DNA of 64,000 nt from Tyto alba. Lineage: Eukaryota > Chordata > Aves > Strigiformes > Tytonidae. Positions 34,140 to 47,749 of the stretch are shown in pieces. A program made the position numbers and the translations under genes. Below the pieces are notes generated by a model, which had not been told where the DNA came from, searched no databases, and worked only from the letters and a program-made list of their open reading frames with translations. The DNA is taken from NCBI RefSeq assembly GCF_018691265.1, contig NW_024881278.1, positions 9,114,001-9,178,000 on the forward strand, given 5' to 3'. The stretch's first letter is position 1. The number at the start of each line of letters is the position of its first letter.

Positions 34140-37100
34140 ATGACTTCAAGCAAATAAGTTTTGGAGTTATCAGGGAGAGCTGGAAGCTCCTTGGGTGGCG
34201 GTTCTGCTTGGTGGGGGATGAGTTGGCAGCGGTGGCCCCACTGCATCCTACACCCCGTGTCCTTGGTCCAGTGCACCCTCCCCACGCGAAGGCTGCGCGC
34301 AGGGAGCTGGTTTCTGACGTTTATAGGCAGCCTGGTGGGGATGGAGGCTGTGGAGTATTAGCACAACAGCCATGACCTGAATGTCACCAGCTGGTACAGC
34401 AAGGACAGAAGGCAGAGGAGCAATGTGGCACATTTGCAGGATTTTGGCTGCTCCAATAGGCTGTTACTGGTTACACCTTCAGGACTTTTTTTCAGGGAAG
34501 TATTTCTAGATTAATCATAACAAGCTGCAGATCACAGCAAAGGGAGTAACAGATCTGCCTCAAAAACATCAGGTTAGCATGTAGGAATGGCAAAGTTGTT
34601 TTTTTAATCAACCTCTGCTTAAAATCTGCTACCTGAACTTGTCTCTGAGGACTCAAATGTGATACCAGGATCTTTCTTTTTATTTCTGTATGAAAAGGCT
34701 TGCTTTGTGTGTCTGTATCTGGCACAAGAGTTTTGTTTAAGGGAGCTGAGGGTGCCCAGCTCACCTGGCAGCTAACTGTTGTTTAAGAAGCCCTGATGCC
34801 TTGCTGTTGTGACTGACGCTTGGTGACCACCATCCGCACCCTGTAGCAAGAGGGGAGCTGCGGCAGATGCGTCACCTCCGGCCATGTACCCGGAGCTGTT
34901 CTGATAACAGGTTGAGCGAGATCCCCAGCTGTAGCAGGAATCCCGGGATGGGATGGGATGACCTATATAGGACCACCATTTCCATGGCAGCTTCAGACCA
35001 TGCGAGATGCCCTGTTTTGGGTGGGACAGGAACATCCAGCCAGAAGGTCCTGTATCTTCCTGACTGGCCATGGGAGATGACAATGCCAGTGGTCAGCCAG
35101 GACCAGCTGTACCTACTGGAAAAGTAACATGACAAAGTACCTTAGGCTACCCTACATTTGATTTAAACCTATAGTTCAGTTTTAGGTGTGAGAGGGGGAG
35201 ATGTCTCTAGCAGACCCTGGACCCCCTGAGCAGCACACTCATGGCTGGCAGGCCGGCCTCAAGCCGTGCTGTCTCCAGAGCATCGTTCCTCACAGCGTTT
35301 CAGCTCTTGGCTGTGAGGGCGAGAGATTCTTCTGCTGTCTCTTACACAAGTGCTTTGTGCTCTGCTGTGCGACTCTCGGTAGCCTTTGTTGTCTCTGGGA
35401 CTCGTGTTTTGGAATAGGTGTTGAAATATCTGTGACCATTTGGTTTATGTCTGTTTACTTCATTTCTGCAGAACTGCAGGATGTAATGTTTAAGTTATGA
35501 AACCCCAGTACCCTCCCGGCTTGTGCCTGGCCTGCCTGGATTTATCACCAGACTGTATGGAAAAGAAACATTCCTGCTGGAAAAGTTTCTGGCAGCGGAG
35601 AGGAGAGGGGGGAACACCCCACTGGGTAAATAATCCCCTGCTGTCCTGGGGTCAGGCAGGAGCCCCTGCGGTGCTGCCTGTGAGGTGGAGGAGCCTGGAG
35701 CAGGGGTGACCCTGCCAGGGTGAGGAGGGGATGGGACATCCCCCTGGGGGTACAGGCTCTGTCCCTTGTCCCTCTGCACGGACCATGTCGTCCCCACTCC
35801 TTGCCCCTTCCTGCTTGGCTCTGCAATGAAACAGGCATTCTGCAACTGTCTGTCCCCTCTCTTGCTGCTGATCCAAGGTCTTCAGACCTATTTCAGCCGG
35901 GTGTGGTGGTTTAGGGACTTTTGGGGTGTTACATGCCTTTAAATCTTGCAAAACTCAGATTCTCAGGTAGGAGAGGGAATACCGAGCAGCGGGTTCATAC
36001 AGTGGAAAAAAATCATCAGCTCGCCTTTTATCTCTCAGAGGAGGACCCACAAGGAGGGCAATGGGAAGACTTTGGGAATTAGGATGTATTTATTCTGCAA
36101 CAGCTATTATAAAACAGTCTTGCCCATGGAATTGCTGGTTTAAGAGGGCTGACTCCATCATTAAGTCAGGGATAAATATATTTTATACTCTGGAGCTTGT
36201 TGTGTGGCACAACTTAAATTTTCTTTCGCTGCCTTGCTAGACTTCTCAATTTAGCAACAATTGCTGTTATATCAGTATCTGAAAATTATTGAAGTTCACA
36301 GGCTACAGTCTGCTTTTTGTTTTTTAGAGAATGTTTTTTTTTATTTCCCGACTTAATTTTGCATGTTATCTTTCTTGAAGCTGCCTTTTTACCTGCTTTT
36401 ATAAAAATACCCCTCTTCATGCGGGATTTATGATATTTGTGCTTTCGTTCCACTTCTGTAGATACAATCAGTCAATAAAACACTGCTCTTGAAAGAAGAT
36501 AAACATTTGTCTATGCTCGTAAGTTCTGTTTTATTAATGGATAGTTTATCTGTCGTTACAAGAGCTCAAAAGCAAGATAAAACCAAGGACCACATACTGA
36601 AAATATCCTTCTGTGGTCCTAGCCGAGTGCTGTACGAGTGGGAAGACGAGGGGCTGCTGGCCATAAGGGTTTAGTTTCTGTGGAGCAGTGTTTTGGTGAA
36701 GAGGAGGCAATTTAATGTGCTGCTCCCTAGATGTGGCAGGCGCGCTTTCCCAAGACTTGCTGTTGTCCCCACAAGGGTCCCCGAAAGCTCTGAAGTGTGC
36801 TGGCTGTGGTGGGCAGCTCCTCCAGTGCTGCTGGGGTGTGCTGGCTCCCCCGAGGTGCCCCTAAAACCAGCTCTGTGTGACTCGGGGTGGGTAGGCTTGA
36901 CTTGGTGCCTAGTCAGGGCTGTGCTCAGGCATCGGGTGGCTGCCTCTCCCTCTGCTACACAGTTGGGAAAGCGGCTTGGAGACAGTTTTGTCATAACTGA
37001 TCTGGTCAGGGGAAGGTGGCTTTAGTAGGGCAGTGTAAAAGTGATTTTGCTGAAACTTTTGAGCTTGTGGGTGGGCTAGAGACTTGTCTGCGGTGCGAAG

Positions 37101-37350
37101 CTTGCCACAGGTGGGCAGGGCTTGCCGGTCCCTCAGCAGCATAGCACAGGGCAAAGGGCTGTGCCTACAAACTCTATTTTCTTCCGTGCTTCCCTACATC
37201 CACATCCCATCAGATGGCTGGGATTCATAATGGTAACCTTGAATAATACTACTATGAGCTCCCTTTCCTGATGGAAACATCAGTAAAAGTTTGAAAAAGC
37301 AAAACTTGTCAGAATTGCCTTCAAACCCCCCAAAAGTTCATTGGTAATGT
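34140..37350. other. Intergenic sequence; AT-rich block at 36140-36500
   Basis: No gene recognised. The 36140-36500 part is AT-rich, free of obvious repeats and unlike its GC-rich neighbours; it could be a conserved non-coding element. Confidence 0.45.
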
Positions 37351-37353
37351 TTT

Positions 37354-37395
37354 AAAAAAAAAAAAAAAAAAAAAAACAAAAAAACCCAAAAAAAC
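37354..37395. repeat. Poly-A-rich tract
   Basis: A23 followed by CAAAAAAACCC-type A-rich sequence. Resembles a retroposon tail; no body identified. Confidence 0.9.
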
Positions 37396-37399
37396 CTGA

Positions 37400-38690
37400 T
37401 GCTTATCATCAGGCAGACTAACCTTGCTAACAGAGAGCATACAACTAAAGCATCTAAGGTTAGAACACATTGGAATTAAAACTGTATAAACTAACAAGCT
37501 GTAAACAGCATGTGGCCTTAAATAGAAAAGGTATTTGGTTTTGGAGCTGGTTTCCCTTTACCTCCAAATTCTGTTCTGTATCCTTCCATACTCTTACCCA
37601 ACCCCCCCTCAATAGCATGGCATCCATCAGACATGCTCCCATTCTCACTCTCTGTACCTTTGTTAGCACAGGGAGTCTTCAGCTCAGATCGTGTGTAATC
37701 AGCAGCAGTGTTAGCCCCATCCTCAAGATGAGGGCACTCTGCAGGTTTGAGCACTCGCATCCCTGTTTGGGGGAACAGAGCTGGTGCCCAGTTTGCCCAG
37801 AAAGCAGTGCCTGGGGAAAGCTGGACGGCGGAGGAGCAGAGCACTCCGCTCTCCCCTCTGAACACTGCATCAACCCTTGGAGGGGGCATGAACCACTGTT
37901 TTCAGATGCCACATCCAAGGGATGGTTTTGCCAAGACCAAGGTCTGGCTGTGTTGCTTGTGACTGAGCTGGGGCTCTGCTCTTGCTGCTCCAACTGCTGG
38001 TGGGGTGGGTGAGGACATGCTCCCCCCATGCCACCTAGCAAATGTCCCTTCCCAGGTCTTCCATGCAGGCTCCTTGCGTGGCTCTGCTGCAGGTGTGTGT
38101 GGCCACATCCTTCAAAGAGCAGCACTTGCTGTGGCCTGTGGTGAGGGCATCGGGGGGAGGATAATGGCTGCATCTGTCTCCTGCTGCTTGGGACTTTAGA
38201 AAGGAGCCCTGTGGTGTCTGGGTCTTGGGCAAATCTGGAGGGACTCCTGCCTTGATGGAGTAGTCCAGTGGAGGCACTAACCCGGGGTGGGTAAATCCCT
38301 GGAGGATGGCAAGGGTTCAGTTTAAAAGGCAGAGCACAGAGAGCTTTTACCCCTGCCCTCCTCGTGTGGGTCTGGATATCCCTCACATCAGCAAGGCATC
38401 GCCTCTTTTCTGGTGGCAGCTGTGTGGGCAAAAGACTGGGAAAGATGCAGGTTTTCAGCCTTTCCCTTGCTTGGATTTCCCATTTTTTGCAAGTGTTTTA
38501 GTCTCTCTTCCTTCTCTTCCTAAACCTCATCCTTCATCAGCAAAGATGGGGCTTTGTGTGCAGAGTGTGCTTAGAGCACTGTCCTGAGGGAAGGTTGCAC
38601 CAAGTACCTTCTGATGTGGTCTGTGCTCGGGACCTTCTGGATCGGGCAGAGAAGCTGTCTGAGTGTGTTTCAGAGCGACTAGATATGAGA
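37400..38690. other. GC-rich intergenic block
   Basis: Contains the longest minus-strand open frame of the window (250 codons, 37679-38431), which looks like chance read-through of GC-rich DNA: low-complexity composition, no domain and no splice context. Confidence 0.5.
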
Positions 38691-38699
38691 ACAACAAAA

Positions 38700-39780
38700 G
38701 CAAAGGCTTACTTTGCCTGCCTTCTGAAATGCATCGTCCACATGATTCGTTTATGTCTCTGAATGTGACATCGAAGTGTTGTGGTTTATTGCAGTTGTTA
38801 TGTGCGGTTGTAATTGATAATCTGATGTTTATAATTCCTCAGTAGTGATGCCATTAGTGCAATGCCTAAATAAGCCAAATGTATTTTTATATGTTCATTG
38901 TGCTACAGAGTTGTAGAGAAATAGTTTTTAAAATTAATCCAGAAAATAAATGTCTTCATGCAATAAAAATTGTAGAGAGAGAATATCCCAGCAATTTATA
39001 AAACTTTAGTAAACAGAAGTAGCTACTACAGTTTAAGTTGTGGTTGTAAACTAGGTGTGTCTTATTTAATAGCAAGTAAATGTCTTGGAAATATAAAGTG
39101 AAGTAATATTTTTACATCACCAGTACCTGCTGATTGCTGGGCCTCCTCTTCAGAAAAGACTTGTAAATGTATTAGAATTTTTTTTGACATACAAATGAAA
39201 TAACAGGAGAAGGAGCAGCCGACAATTTACTGAGCTGTCAAAGCACCTTTTCAGTAAGTCTGCTGCACAAAGTTTTATTTGAAAGGCAAAATAAAACCAT
39301 GGATTAAAAACTGCATAAGGAATAGAAAATATAAAGTCATAAAATGGCAAAGGGTCAGTATAAAGATGCTGCCACTGTGTTCAGACTCGATAATAGTGAT
39401 AATATTATTTCTCTAGGGAAATAATAGGGGCTTAGCAGTAAGACTGCAGGATTCATACTGATAATAACTTTCTCTTTAATAGAAAACAGAAAAAAATCTG
39501 AGCCGTTTCACGGGAACATGAGCAAATTGGCTGAATGTGTAATATCTGTATAGACAAATTTGGTGTAATATGGGTTAGAGTAGGCTTTCAGAGGGTGGAT
39601 AGATCAGGTATTTCTTTTGGCTCTTGGTTATGATATAGAAAACAAAAGGATTTTTGTTAATGGGCTGCAGCAGCACTGCAGTTTCCAGCCTTAATCTGTG
39701 AAGTGGCTTAAATAACTCCTTTTTGGAGTTAGGTATACCCATTTGGATTATATTGGAAAATACTGGTTTTCATGGAGAAA
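38700..39780. other. AT-rich intergenic block, possible conserved non-coding element
   Basis: Repeat-poor AT-rich sequence bracketed by GC-rich DNA, rich in TAAT and ATTA cores. No coding frame. Regulatory function is inferred only from composition. Confidence 0.35.
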
Positions 39781-40261
39781 GAAAGGACCCAGAGAAGTCA
39801 CATCAATAGTTACATCCCTGGTACTGTAACATCTAACAAGAGTTGGGCTGAGAAGAGATTTTGTTCACCCTGCACACACCTACCTTGTAATTTGGGGAAG
39901 AGAGGAAGGTTTGTCTGGTTTTCTTGAGCAATGAGCCTTTTAGTTACGCGTGTGTGGCCCCTTCTCCTTCCCTTGATGACATGCAGACGGGCAGGCCAAA
40001 TTCTACAAAAGGTTGAGGTCTCCAAGGACTGAAGTTTCTACAGGCTCCGTGAAAGGAGGTGCCCCCTTGCATCCCTCAAAAGACGAGGGCATTGGCACGG
40101 GAGGATGATGTGGGAAACGAGACCATGCTCGTTCAGCTGTACAGAGGGGGACCTGGGGATAACTCCTTGGCTTCTGGTAGAGATGCTTTGCTCAGTCACG
40201 GATACGATAAGGACACTTATCCCTGCCTGGGCAAGAGGTAAAGGTCTTTTTATTGCTTCCC

Positions 40262-40348
40262 TTTTTTTTTTTTTTTTTGTTTGTTTGGCTTGGTTTGTGG
40301 TTGGTTGTGGGTTTTGGTTGGTGGTTGGTTTGTTTGTTTGTTTTTTCC
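40262..40348. repeat. T run plus GTTT/GGTT low-complexity tract
   Basis: T17 followed by a G/T-only tract (GGTTGGTT and GTTTGTTT units). Similar in style to the tract at 27529-27625. Confidence 0.85.
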
Positions 40349-40349
40349 T

Positions 40350-43300
40350 GCCTTCATACAGAGGCTTAAGGCCGTCTGCCCCCATGACTCTAATACAGAG
40401 AGTGCTGCTGCGCTGTGAGGGTCCCCTCTGGGGCTGGGGGCGAAGAGCAGGCTTCCCCGAGCAGCCAAGTACTACGTGATGACTCGAGCAGACCACCGAT
40501 CCCATGGGTGACACCCTATTTTTGAAAAGCAGCCCTCTGCCATGGAAACGGGTGTGAATCTTGATGCAAGTGCCATCTGAGAGCATGGGCTTTTGCTGTT
40601 CATGATGGAACTACCACTTGGCTTAAGCCTTGGTCTGCAGATGTATGTTACCAACACCCTGAGCAAACCGGGGCAGCGGCTATAGGATGAAATCAGGAGT
40701 TAGAGGCCAAAGGCAAAGACCGTTGCAAATTTCTCTATCTTCAGGAGGCTTGATGTAGTGCTGAGATAAGGTCATCTATGCCCAGAATGCTTTTTATTTT
40801 TCCTCTTTGGGGGAAGCCTGGGGTGGTGGAATTGGTCTGTTTTGTGAGGAATTTGTAGCTAATAAGAAGTGGTCAGACAGAAATGGAGGAGGGAGAGGCT
40901 GAGGAATTTGCTTGGGGAAATGATGTGGTGACATCTGAAAAAATAAAAACCTGTGAGAGCGTTATGGATAATTATGGAATTCAAATTGGAAATGTTCTGT
41001 GCATTTTTAATACCTCTACTAGGAGGAGTAGATCTGTTTTAATGTTTAATGTCAAGTACAGTAATAGAAGGCTGAACTGATCTCCATGGGCCCATTTGTT
41101 CCATTACTGTCCAGAAGGAAATAAATTAAATTCTATTTTAGACCATATTTTGGATCTGGATGCTGCAGAGGGAGAGAGCAGAAGAATGAAAGCGTAAGAA
41201 GAGCTCTGTCGCTGGACCTGTCCTTATCTGTCCTGAGAAGCTGGCAGAGATGTGCACATGCTTTGGTACAATACAAGGAACAAGTGACAGTGTGATGGCT
41301 CTTGGAAGGATCATTGTCTTGGAGAAGAGAGGATCTTCTCAAGTCAGATATTCAAGTGACATATTTTAAGTGGTAGGAGGATTTTGATTATAGAAAATCA
41401 ATTTAATTAATTCCAGGTACCCATCACTTATGCTTTAAAAAAAATTCTCATAACAATGCAACCAAGACTGTTTTCTCTTGAATTCGAAGAAACCCCAAAT
41501 CTAGTATTTTAACCTTTCTAACACTTTTCAGTTAAAAACTTTCAATATAAGATAGCTGAAGACATTTCAGCTCCCCAAAGATGCTTCAGCTTGAACTGTC
41601 ACGTTATGGCAGTGTGGGGATTGTGTTGGTGTTGTGTGAGCAGGTGAACTATGCTGGTGTTAGTGTAATTACATTTTTAGATTAGTTTAATATTTTAGAT
41701 TATTTTATCTTGTTTATTTGACTTCTGATTTCTGGTATTTTGTGTGCATGGTATCTCAGAAGTAAGAAGCACACTTACCGTACTTGAAGCTTTATTAATA
41801 AAGGATGAGAGTAAGGGAGAGAACTGTCTGCCTCCGGATGTGAAAAGATAGTGATTGCGGTGCTTTGCTGGTGATGCATTAGAAACTTTCGGGGCTGGGT
41901 CCATAGGGTCTCACATTCTGGCTCTCAGCTTCCTAGCTCATTTTAAGGAAGGGATTTTCTACATCAGCTCCCTTCCTTGCTTCTCCCCTTACTCTCCTCC
42001 TCTTGTCCAGCACTGCCTCTCAGCATTGTGCTGCTACAGCTCATTAAATGCACCCTGTGTAACGATGACGAGGGGGTGCTGGAAAGGCCTGAAGCACGTT
42101 TTCTCCAGTTGCTGGCTGGGGTGATCCTGGTGCAGCATCCTCTCCTCTGGGGCTCAGATCCGAGAGCCCCCGGCCCGTGGGATGTGCGGGGCTGGCGGGA
42201 GCTCCCAGGGCAGCAGCCGGACCTCGGCCCCGTCACAGGCAGATGTGCTGCTGGTCTGCTCCTTAGCGGCACACCCCTTTAACAGAAGTGCAGATAAGAG
42301 AGTAATACACTTACATTTATTTTATGCATATTATATGAAAATAGCATACTTACATATACTTATCATGCACAAAACAATATACTTATTTTACACTTCTCTA
42401 ACAAATTTTACCGGTGCCGTCCAGCCTGCTGTGTCCATGCTTGTAAATGGTCTGTAGTTTTCTTCGGGCTTCCTGAAGGTTTTCCTTACACTGGTTTTAC
42501 AATTGAGAAACTTGATTGTGGCTGGAACAGTTCTGCCTGACTAGTTTGTTAATGCCCACACAAGCGCAGCGGTCCCGATCCCGTCAGCAGCCCCCCGCCG
42601 TGCTGTGCTTGCTGCAGCTCCTCATCCTCTGATCTCAGCAATTACTCTTTGATGTTCCTCAAAGCTGGAACTGCTCTTAACTTCACTGATGCAGTTTAGT
42701 CATTTGACCTCCTGTAGCTCCTCATGTTAGGCTAGGAAGAGTTTGCCTTGTTTAAACAGACTCTGCTCAAGAAAATAAACCTGCAAGCCACATCAGATGC
42801 TGGGAGATGATCTGTTATTGACCACCTCCTCCTTCCTAGAGGAGAAAGAGAGATAGATTTTTGATTTGCCTAGCTGAATTGACAACTGGTGTGTTTAAAT
42901 GTTTGTCTTAGTGGGACAGGTCTGGGTAGTAGCGTTAACAGAACGCACTCAGAGTATAGCTTTGTTAAAAACAAACCACCAAACCCGCGCAACCCAGTCG
43001 ATACAGATGAACAGTGCTCTCTATCAAGAGTGCAGAGGAGATTTAGGTTGAACTAATACTCAAATTTTAAAGGTTTTTGAGAGGAGACATTTTATTCATA
43101 AAGTTATTTTACATTTGATTGAAATAAAATGATGAATCCCCTGCATGTTTAATATCCCAGACCCCGTATGTCCTCTGAGAGCGGGTATGTGGACGTTGTC
43201 CTCACAGGATGTCCAGTCATGGGTCCCGTTCTTCTGGAAGGCTCCGCACTGACACCATACCCAAACTAAGCCTGGCTGATGGCTGATTTTGTAAATAAAT

Positions 43301-45690
43301 GCTTCTGTGTAAAAATCCTAGCCAGCAGGCTAACCCTCATTTAAAAACCAAACAACAAAAACCCCACCATAGCAGAAAAAGACCCAGACCACCCCTCCCA
43401 CCCCAACAATTTCAGTGTGTTCTTTAATGCTTTAGTTATGGCTACTTAGTGGCCATAAATTTTGATGGATTTGGTTATCTTAATTATTTCCAAATCTTTG
43501 AAGATTTGTTTTATAAAATTGTGCTATTAGAAAAACAGTCATATTTTGTAAAGTGCTACAGATATTTTTCTTGCATAAGGGGATTGCTGGGAGACTGAGC
43601 AAGATATCATGCCTGCTGAATACCTTCTGCAGGACCTTTGAGGTGATCAGGGCAAGGGAACACACACAAGGAAATGAGTGTGTGTAGCTGTGTAACGATC
43701 TGATTTTTCATTGCTCTGGGTTGGAATTATTGGGGGGTTAGCAGTGCTTTGCTCACCTTCTGCACTATTTTTTGCGTTGCTTTCTAGGCTGAAGGTTGAA
43801 GCTAGCAAAGGATTTAGGGAAAATATAAGATGTCCTTGTGTATGCCAGGCTGGACGTGCCCATGATGTGGCTCAGGGACTGGTCAACTTGACTTAACTGT
43901 GTTGTTAGTTCAGGAAACGTAAGCACTGTGGATTTTTTCATTCTCAATCTCCTGTCTTCACAGAGATCTTTCAGCTATGTGAACCTCAGGAGGTCCATGA
44001 AAGATGTTGTTTCTGAGTCGGTTTGTTCATCTGCAGCCATGAGCATCTATAAAATACACTGTTTTAAAATACTTGATCTAAAATTCTACAGAACTTTGCC
44101 CTGTGTTAACTTCTTACTGAAGAAGCAAACCAGTCCTGCATATCTGTAATATCTGGGGACTCTCTTGCTGCTGTAGAAGGGGCAGGGAGGAAGAGTGAGT
44201 CCCCCTTCCACCTCGTGGTCTTCGCTGACAACTGCAAGACAGGTCTTCAAAATGGGAGAAGCTGGGTGAGTCAGGTGTTCCTGGTAAAAACTGAACGAAA
44301 TGGGGTTTATTTCGGTGTCCTCTTGCTTGCTTTGCCATTCTTTAAGATTATTTTGTTGTTTCTTGGTAGAGCACTAATAGACGGTTTGTGTTTTTCCTGA
44401 GTGTTCGGTTGCCTCTCCCAGGGTTCATCTGCGTTCCTAAGCATTTCCTTTGCTTTCTTGGTAGGAGAGCTTTGCGCATTTAGACAAACAACACGTGCCA
44501 TTACTGAGACAATGTGTGTCTGCTGTTGCTCTCGTGCCTTGGGATTCTATTATGTGACACATGGAGGGGGAAAGACTCTCTTTGGAGTCAACCCCATGAT
44601 TTCACAGCCCTAACTCATGCCCCTCCTTCCCTTAACTTGCTCCCAGGTCAGTTATTAGGTGTAAAGGAGGATTCATAATCTCTCTGGTGTGGGTGACAGC
44701 TGTGGGGGAGTGGGGCTGGTGCCGGAGGCGAGCTGGACCACCCTTGCTTCTCATGACAGTATCTTGACACCTGGAAAGCAGTGTCCTTCCTCCTCCCTCC
44801 TCCTCCTCCTCTGGTCTGACTGGGACCACAGCTGGGCTCAGCACTCTGGTCCCTGTCCCACTGCGTGGCCAGCGTGGCTGTTGTCCCAAGGACCCTTGGT
44901 CACCAGTGTGGTGGACTTGGAGCGACAGAAAGGGGCTTTTTACTAGGAGAAAGCTGTCTGGCAGCTGTATTGGGTTGAGTGGCACTCTCTTAGTAAAAGA
45001 AATAACATTATTGGGGCAACAAGAGTTGCCTATATCTATCTATACACTAAAAAAATCCAATTTATTTACAGATGAATTGGGCAAGGAACTGAATAGGCAC
45101 ATTCAGTGACATTAGATGACTTTGTTTTCAATGCTGCTGACCTTTTCAGTAGAGCTTTCCAGTTTGTACCTGTTTATAAATTTACCTGCCTTCAGATTGT
45201 AGATATACAGGATGGATTTGAATCAGCATAATTTTATCCCCAATAATCCCCTCAGCCCATTGTTCTGTTGCCTGGGGTGTCTTTATACTCTGCACTTCTC
45301 CTGATTTTTAAAATAACAAGGTAAAGAAGCTTTAAATTACTGAAAGCCTGGATTCTGTGCCCTTCCAGTTGCTTTTGGGAGTACAGTTACTTTAAGGTTT
45401 GTGGAACAAACTTGGGTTTTCTTGTTCTGTGCTGCAAGCATTAAATTGAGACTGTTGAGAAGAGCATGCAGAAAATGTCTGTGGAAGTCTGATCTAAGAA
45501 TGTATGCTGATTTGCATGAATACAAGAAACTGGGAGAGATTTCAGATAGCTTGGCGTATTTTAAAGCATCAGCTTCTGTGCCAATTTTTCTGGCTAGAAA
45601 GAGTATCTTCTTTAAGATAAGCAAATCGCCCTTTTACACACATTTGCTTGTTCAATTTTTAATCTTTCTTTTCCAGTTATGTAAATAGTG
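40350..45690. other. Intergenic sequence without recognised genes
   Basis: Mixed composition. No exon, RNA gene or classified repeat could be supported. Confidence 0.45.
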
Positions 45691-45699
45691 CAAGAATAA

Positions 45700-46560
45700 T
45701 ATTAACTGTGTACCACTAGTAAGCTGATTCACTTGCTCCAAGTTATCAGACACAAAAGCACTGCAGGGCTGGTTTGTAAATTGAGTTGGATTTTTTTTTT
45801 TTTTACAGCTGTGTTATTCTGAGCTCTTATGTAAACACTTGGAATGCAATTTCTATATATACTCAGCTTGTTATGCAACTACCCTGTGCAGTGATGCCAA
45901 AGGGATTTAATTTTCTTATCGGTGGCTTTTAGAAGAAGTGATCAAGCATTCTTTCTGTGGAAAGCACAGAGAAAGATACAGTGAAAAACAATAAAAATGA
46001 CGGAAAACAAGGACAACTACAAATTTAAAAAGGGGGGGGGTGTGTGTGTGTGAAATTAAAATGTTCCCAAGTTACGAAACTATTTATGGTGGCTTTCACT
46101 GAATGCATGATTACTGCTTCAGTACTACTTGACTACATTTGTTCTTTATGGAAATTATTGAATGGTTCAATATATACATCTGTTTTACAACCCGCACTGA
46201 ATACATTCTTTATGTATTATTGATGAAACACGCTTATTTATAGCAGATGTTGTTTAGCAGGATAGCAATGGAAAGCATTGCTGGAAACGCGTTCCATCAG
46301 ATCTCCGGGCTGGCGCTTTTGAAAGCGATGATCAGCACATCACAAGAGCAGTTATGGGAATGTGCCGAAATGGCTCCCGCGTTCTCTAGGTGCTCTCTGA
46401 AGGAGCAGCTCCCCAGTGACGGGGCTTGGGGCTGGTCCCACTTTACCTCCTGGAAATCATGAAGCTACTTCTAATTTTATTACTACTTTTCTAATTTTAC
46501 TGCTACTTTCTAATTGAAATGTAATTAATTTTTCAATTAATTAACGTATTATGTACCAAA
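45700..46560. other. AT-rich intergenic block with a GT microsatellite
   Basis: Mostly repeat-poor AT-rich sequence. A G9 run and a (TG)n repeat lie at 46032-46052. No coding signal. Confidence 0.4.
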
Positions 46561-46639
46561 AAGAAAGCACGGAAGGAAAAACTCAGGCTGCAAAGTCAAG
46601 TGTTGTGACTGCTGAAGTTGCTACAGTGAGGTCCCTGTA

Positions 46640-47600
46640 ACCCTCAAGGGCTTTTCTGTAGGTGTCGCAGCCATCCCCGTAGAGCCGGGGGTGAAACCCA
46701 GTCGTGGTCCCCGACGGGCTGCACGGGCACAAGGCACGAGCTCTCTCCCCGCGTCCCCCAGTCACTGCTCGCGCGCAGTTCCTCTGCAGCCCGCTGAACC
46801 CGAGCGCAGCCGGGCGTCCCGGGTTGGAAGCACCCACGCCGTTTCAGCCAGCGCCCTGCCCACCACCTGACTGGCTCCCCAAAGCCGAGTCTTGCAGCTG
46901 CAACCCGAGGGCTTGCAGCTCAGCATCTCCAGAGTTTCAGCCCAAGTGGAGAATCAAAGGTTGAAAATAGTGGTAATTCTAACATAACAAAGAAACTGGT
47001 GAATTTCCTTCCTTCTACATCAATATTCCCCCCCCCCCCCTAAATATTTCTTAAAGGATTTTTTTTAAATGCAAACACTCGTGTGATGTACAGAAGCAAG
47101 TCTGGAGCGGTGTTGGATCGCTGTTGCTGATCCACTCTGTAACCTGGTGCTTTGGGGAGTGATTTTGGAGGAAGCAGACGATGGAGCTGCTGGGAACCGT
47201 GGTTCTGCTGCTGCCGGGCCCCTTTGGAGGGATGTGACGTTTCTCCTGGGGGGGGGGGGAACGGAATGGAGTTGTTATCTCAGCCACCCAAAGCCTTGGC
47301 AGCTGAGAGGCGGCGATGGCTCCCGCTTAAGAAGTGGCAGATGTTAGCATCGGCCTTTGAAACAAAGGCTTCGTGTAGTGCCAGAAACCTTTCTGCACGT
47401 CAGCATGTTTGGTCTGCAGCGACCCCCACAATGCCAGCGACCAAGATTTCTAGCACGACCTGCGTCGTAGTTGCGTTTGTTGTTGCCCGCGCTCCTCCCG
47501 AGCCGAGCTGCTGGGGGCTCGGTGGCTGGTGAGGTCGGTGGCCGGCTGAGCCGCTCCTGGAGCGGCTGGTCGGATCGATGGGGCAGGCAGCACGGAGCTG
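46640..47600. promoter_or_regulatory. CpG-enriched intergenic block (possible CpG island)
   Basis: Two CpG-dense parts (46640-46880 and 47200-47600) flank an AT-richer middle with a C13 run at 47028-47040. A donor-like GGCTG|gtgagg lies near 47530 on the plus strand. No known first exon recognised. Confidence 0.35.
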
Positions 47601-47749
47601 CTTCCCCTGGGACCTGAACTGCAGCCACTGGACCCATCCGATTTAATACCTGGAGTTGGATTTGCATAGCTTTTGGAGCCGAAAGTCCAACACACTGCCT
47701 GCTTAATCCTTCTTGAGTCAAAGGAGACACATACTAAGGGGATTTCAGA

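Noticed and set aside
37679..38431. 250-codon minus-strand open frame
   Set aside because: Composition of GC-rich chance read-through, overlaps other frames, and has no domain or splice context.
40038..40586. 182-codon minus-strand open frame
   Set aside because: Runs through the low-complexity G/T tract (Lys/Asn/Gln/Pro-rich there), so it is not a real protein.
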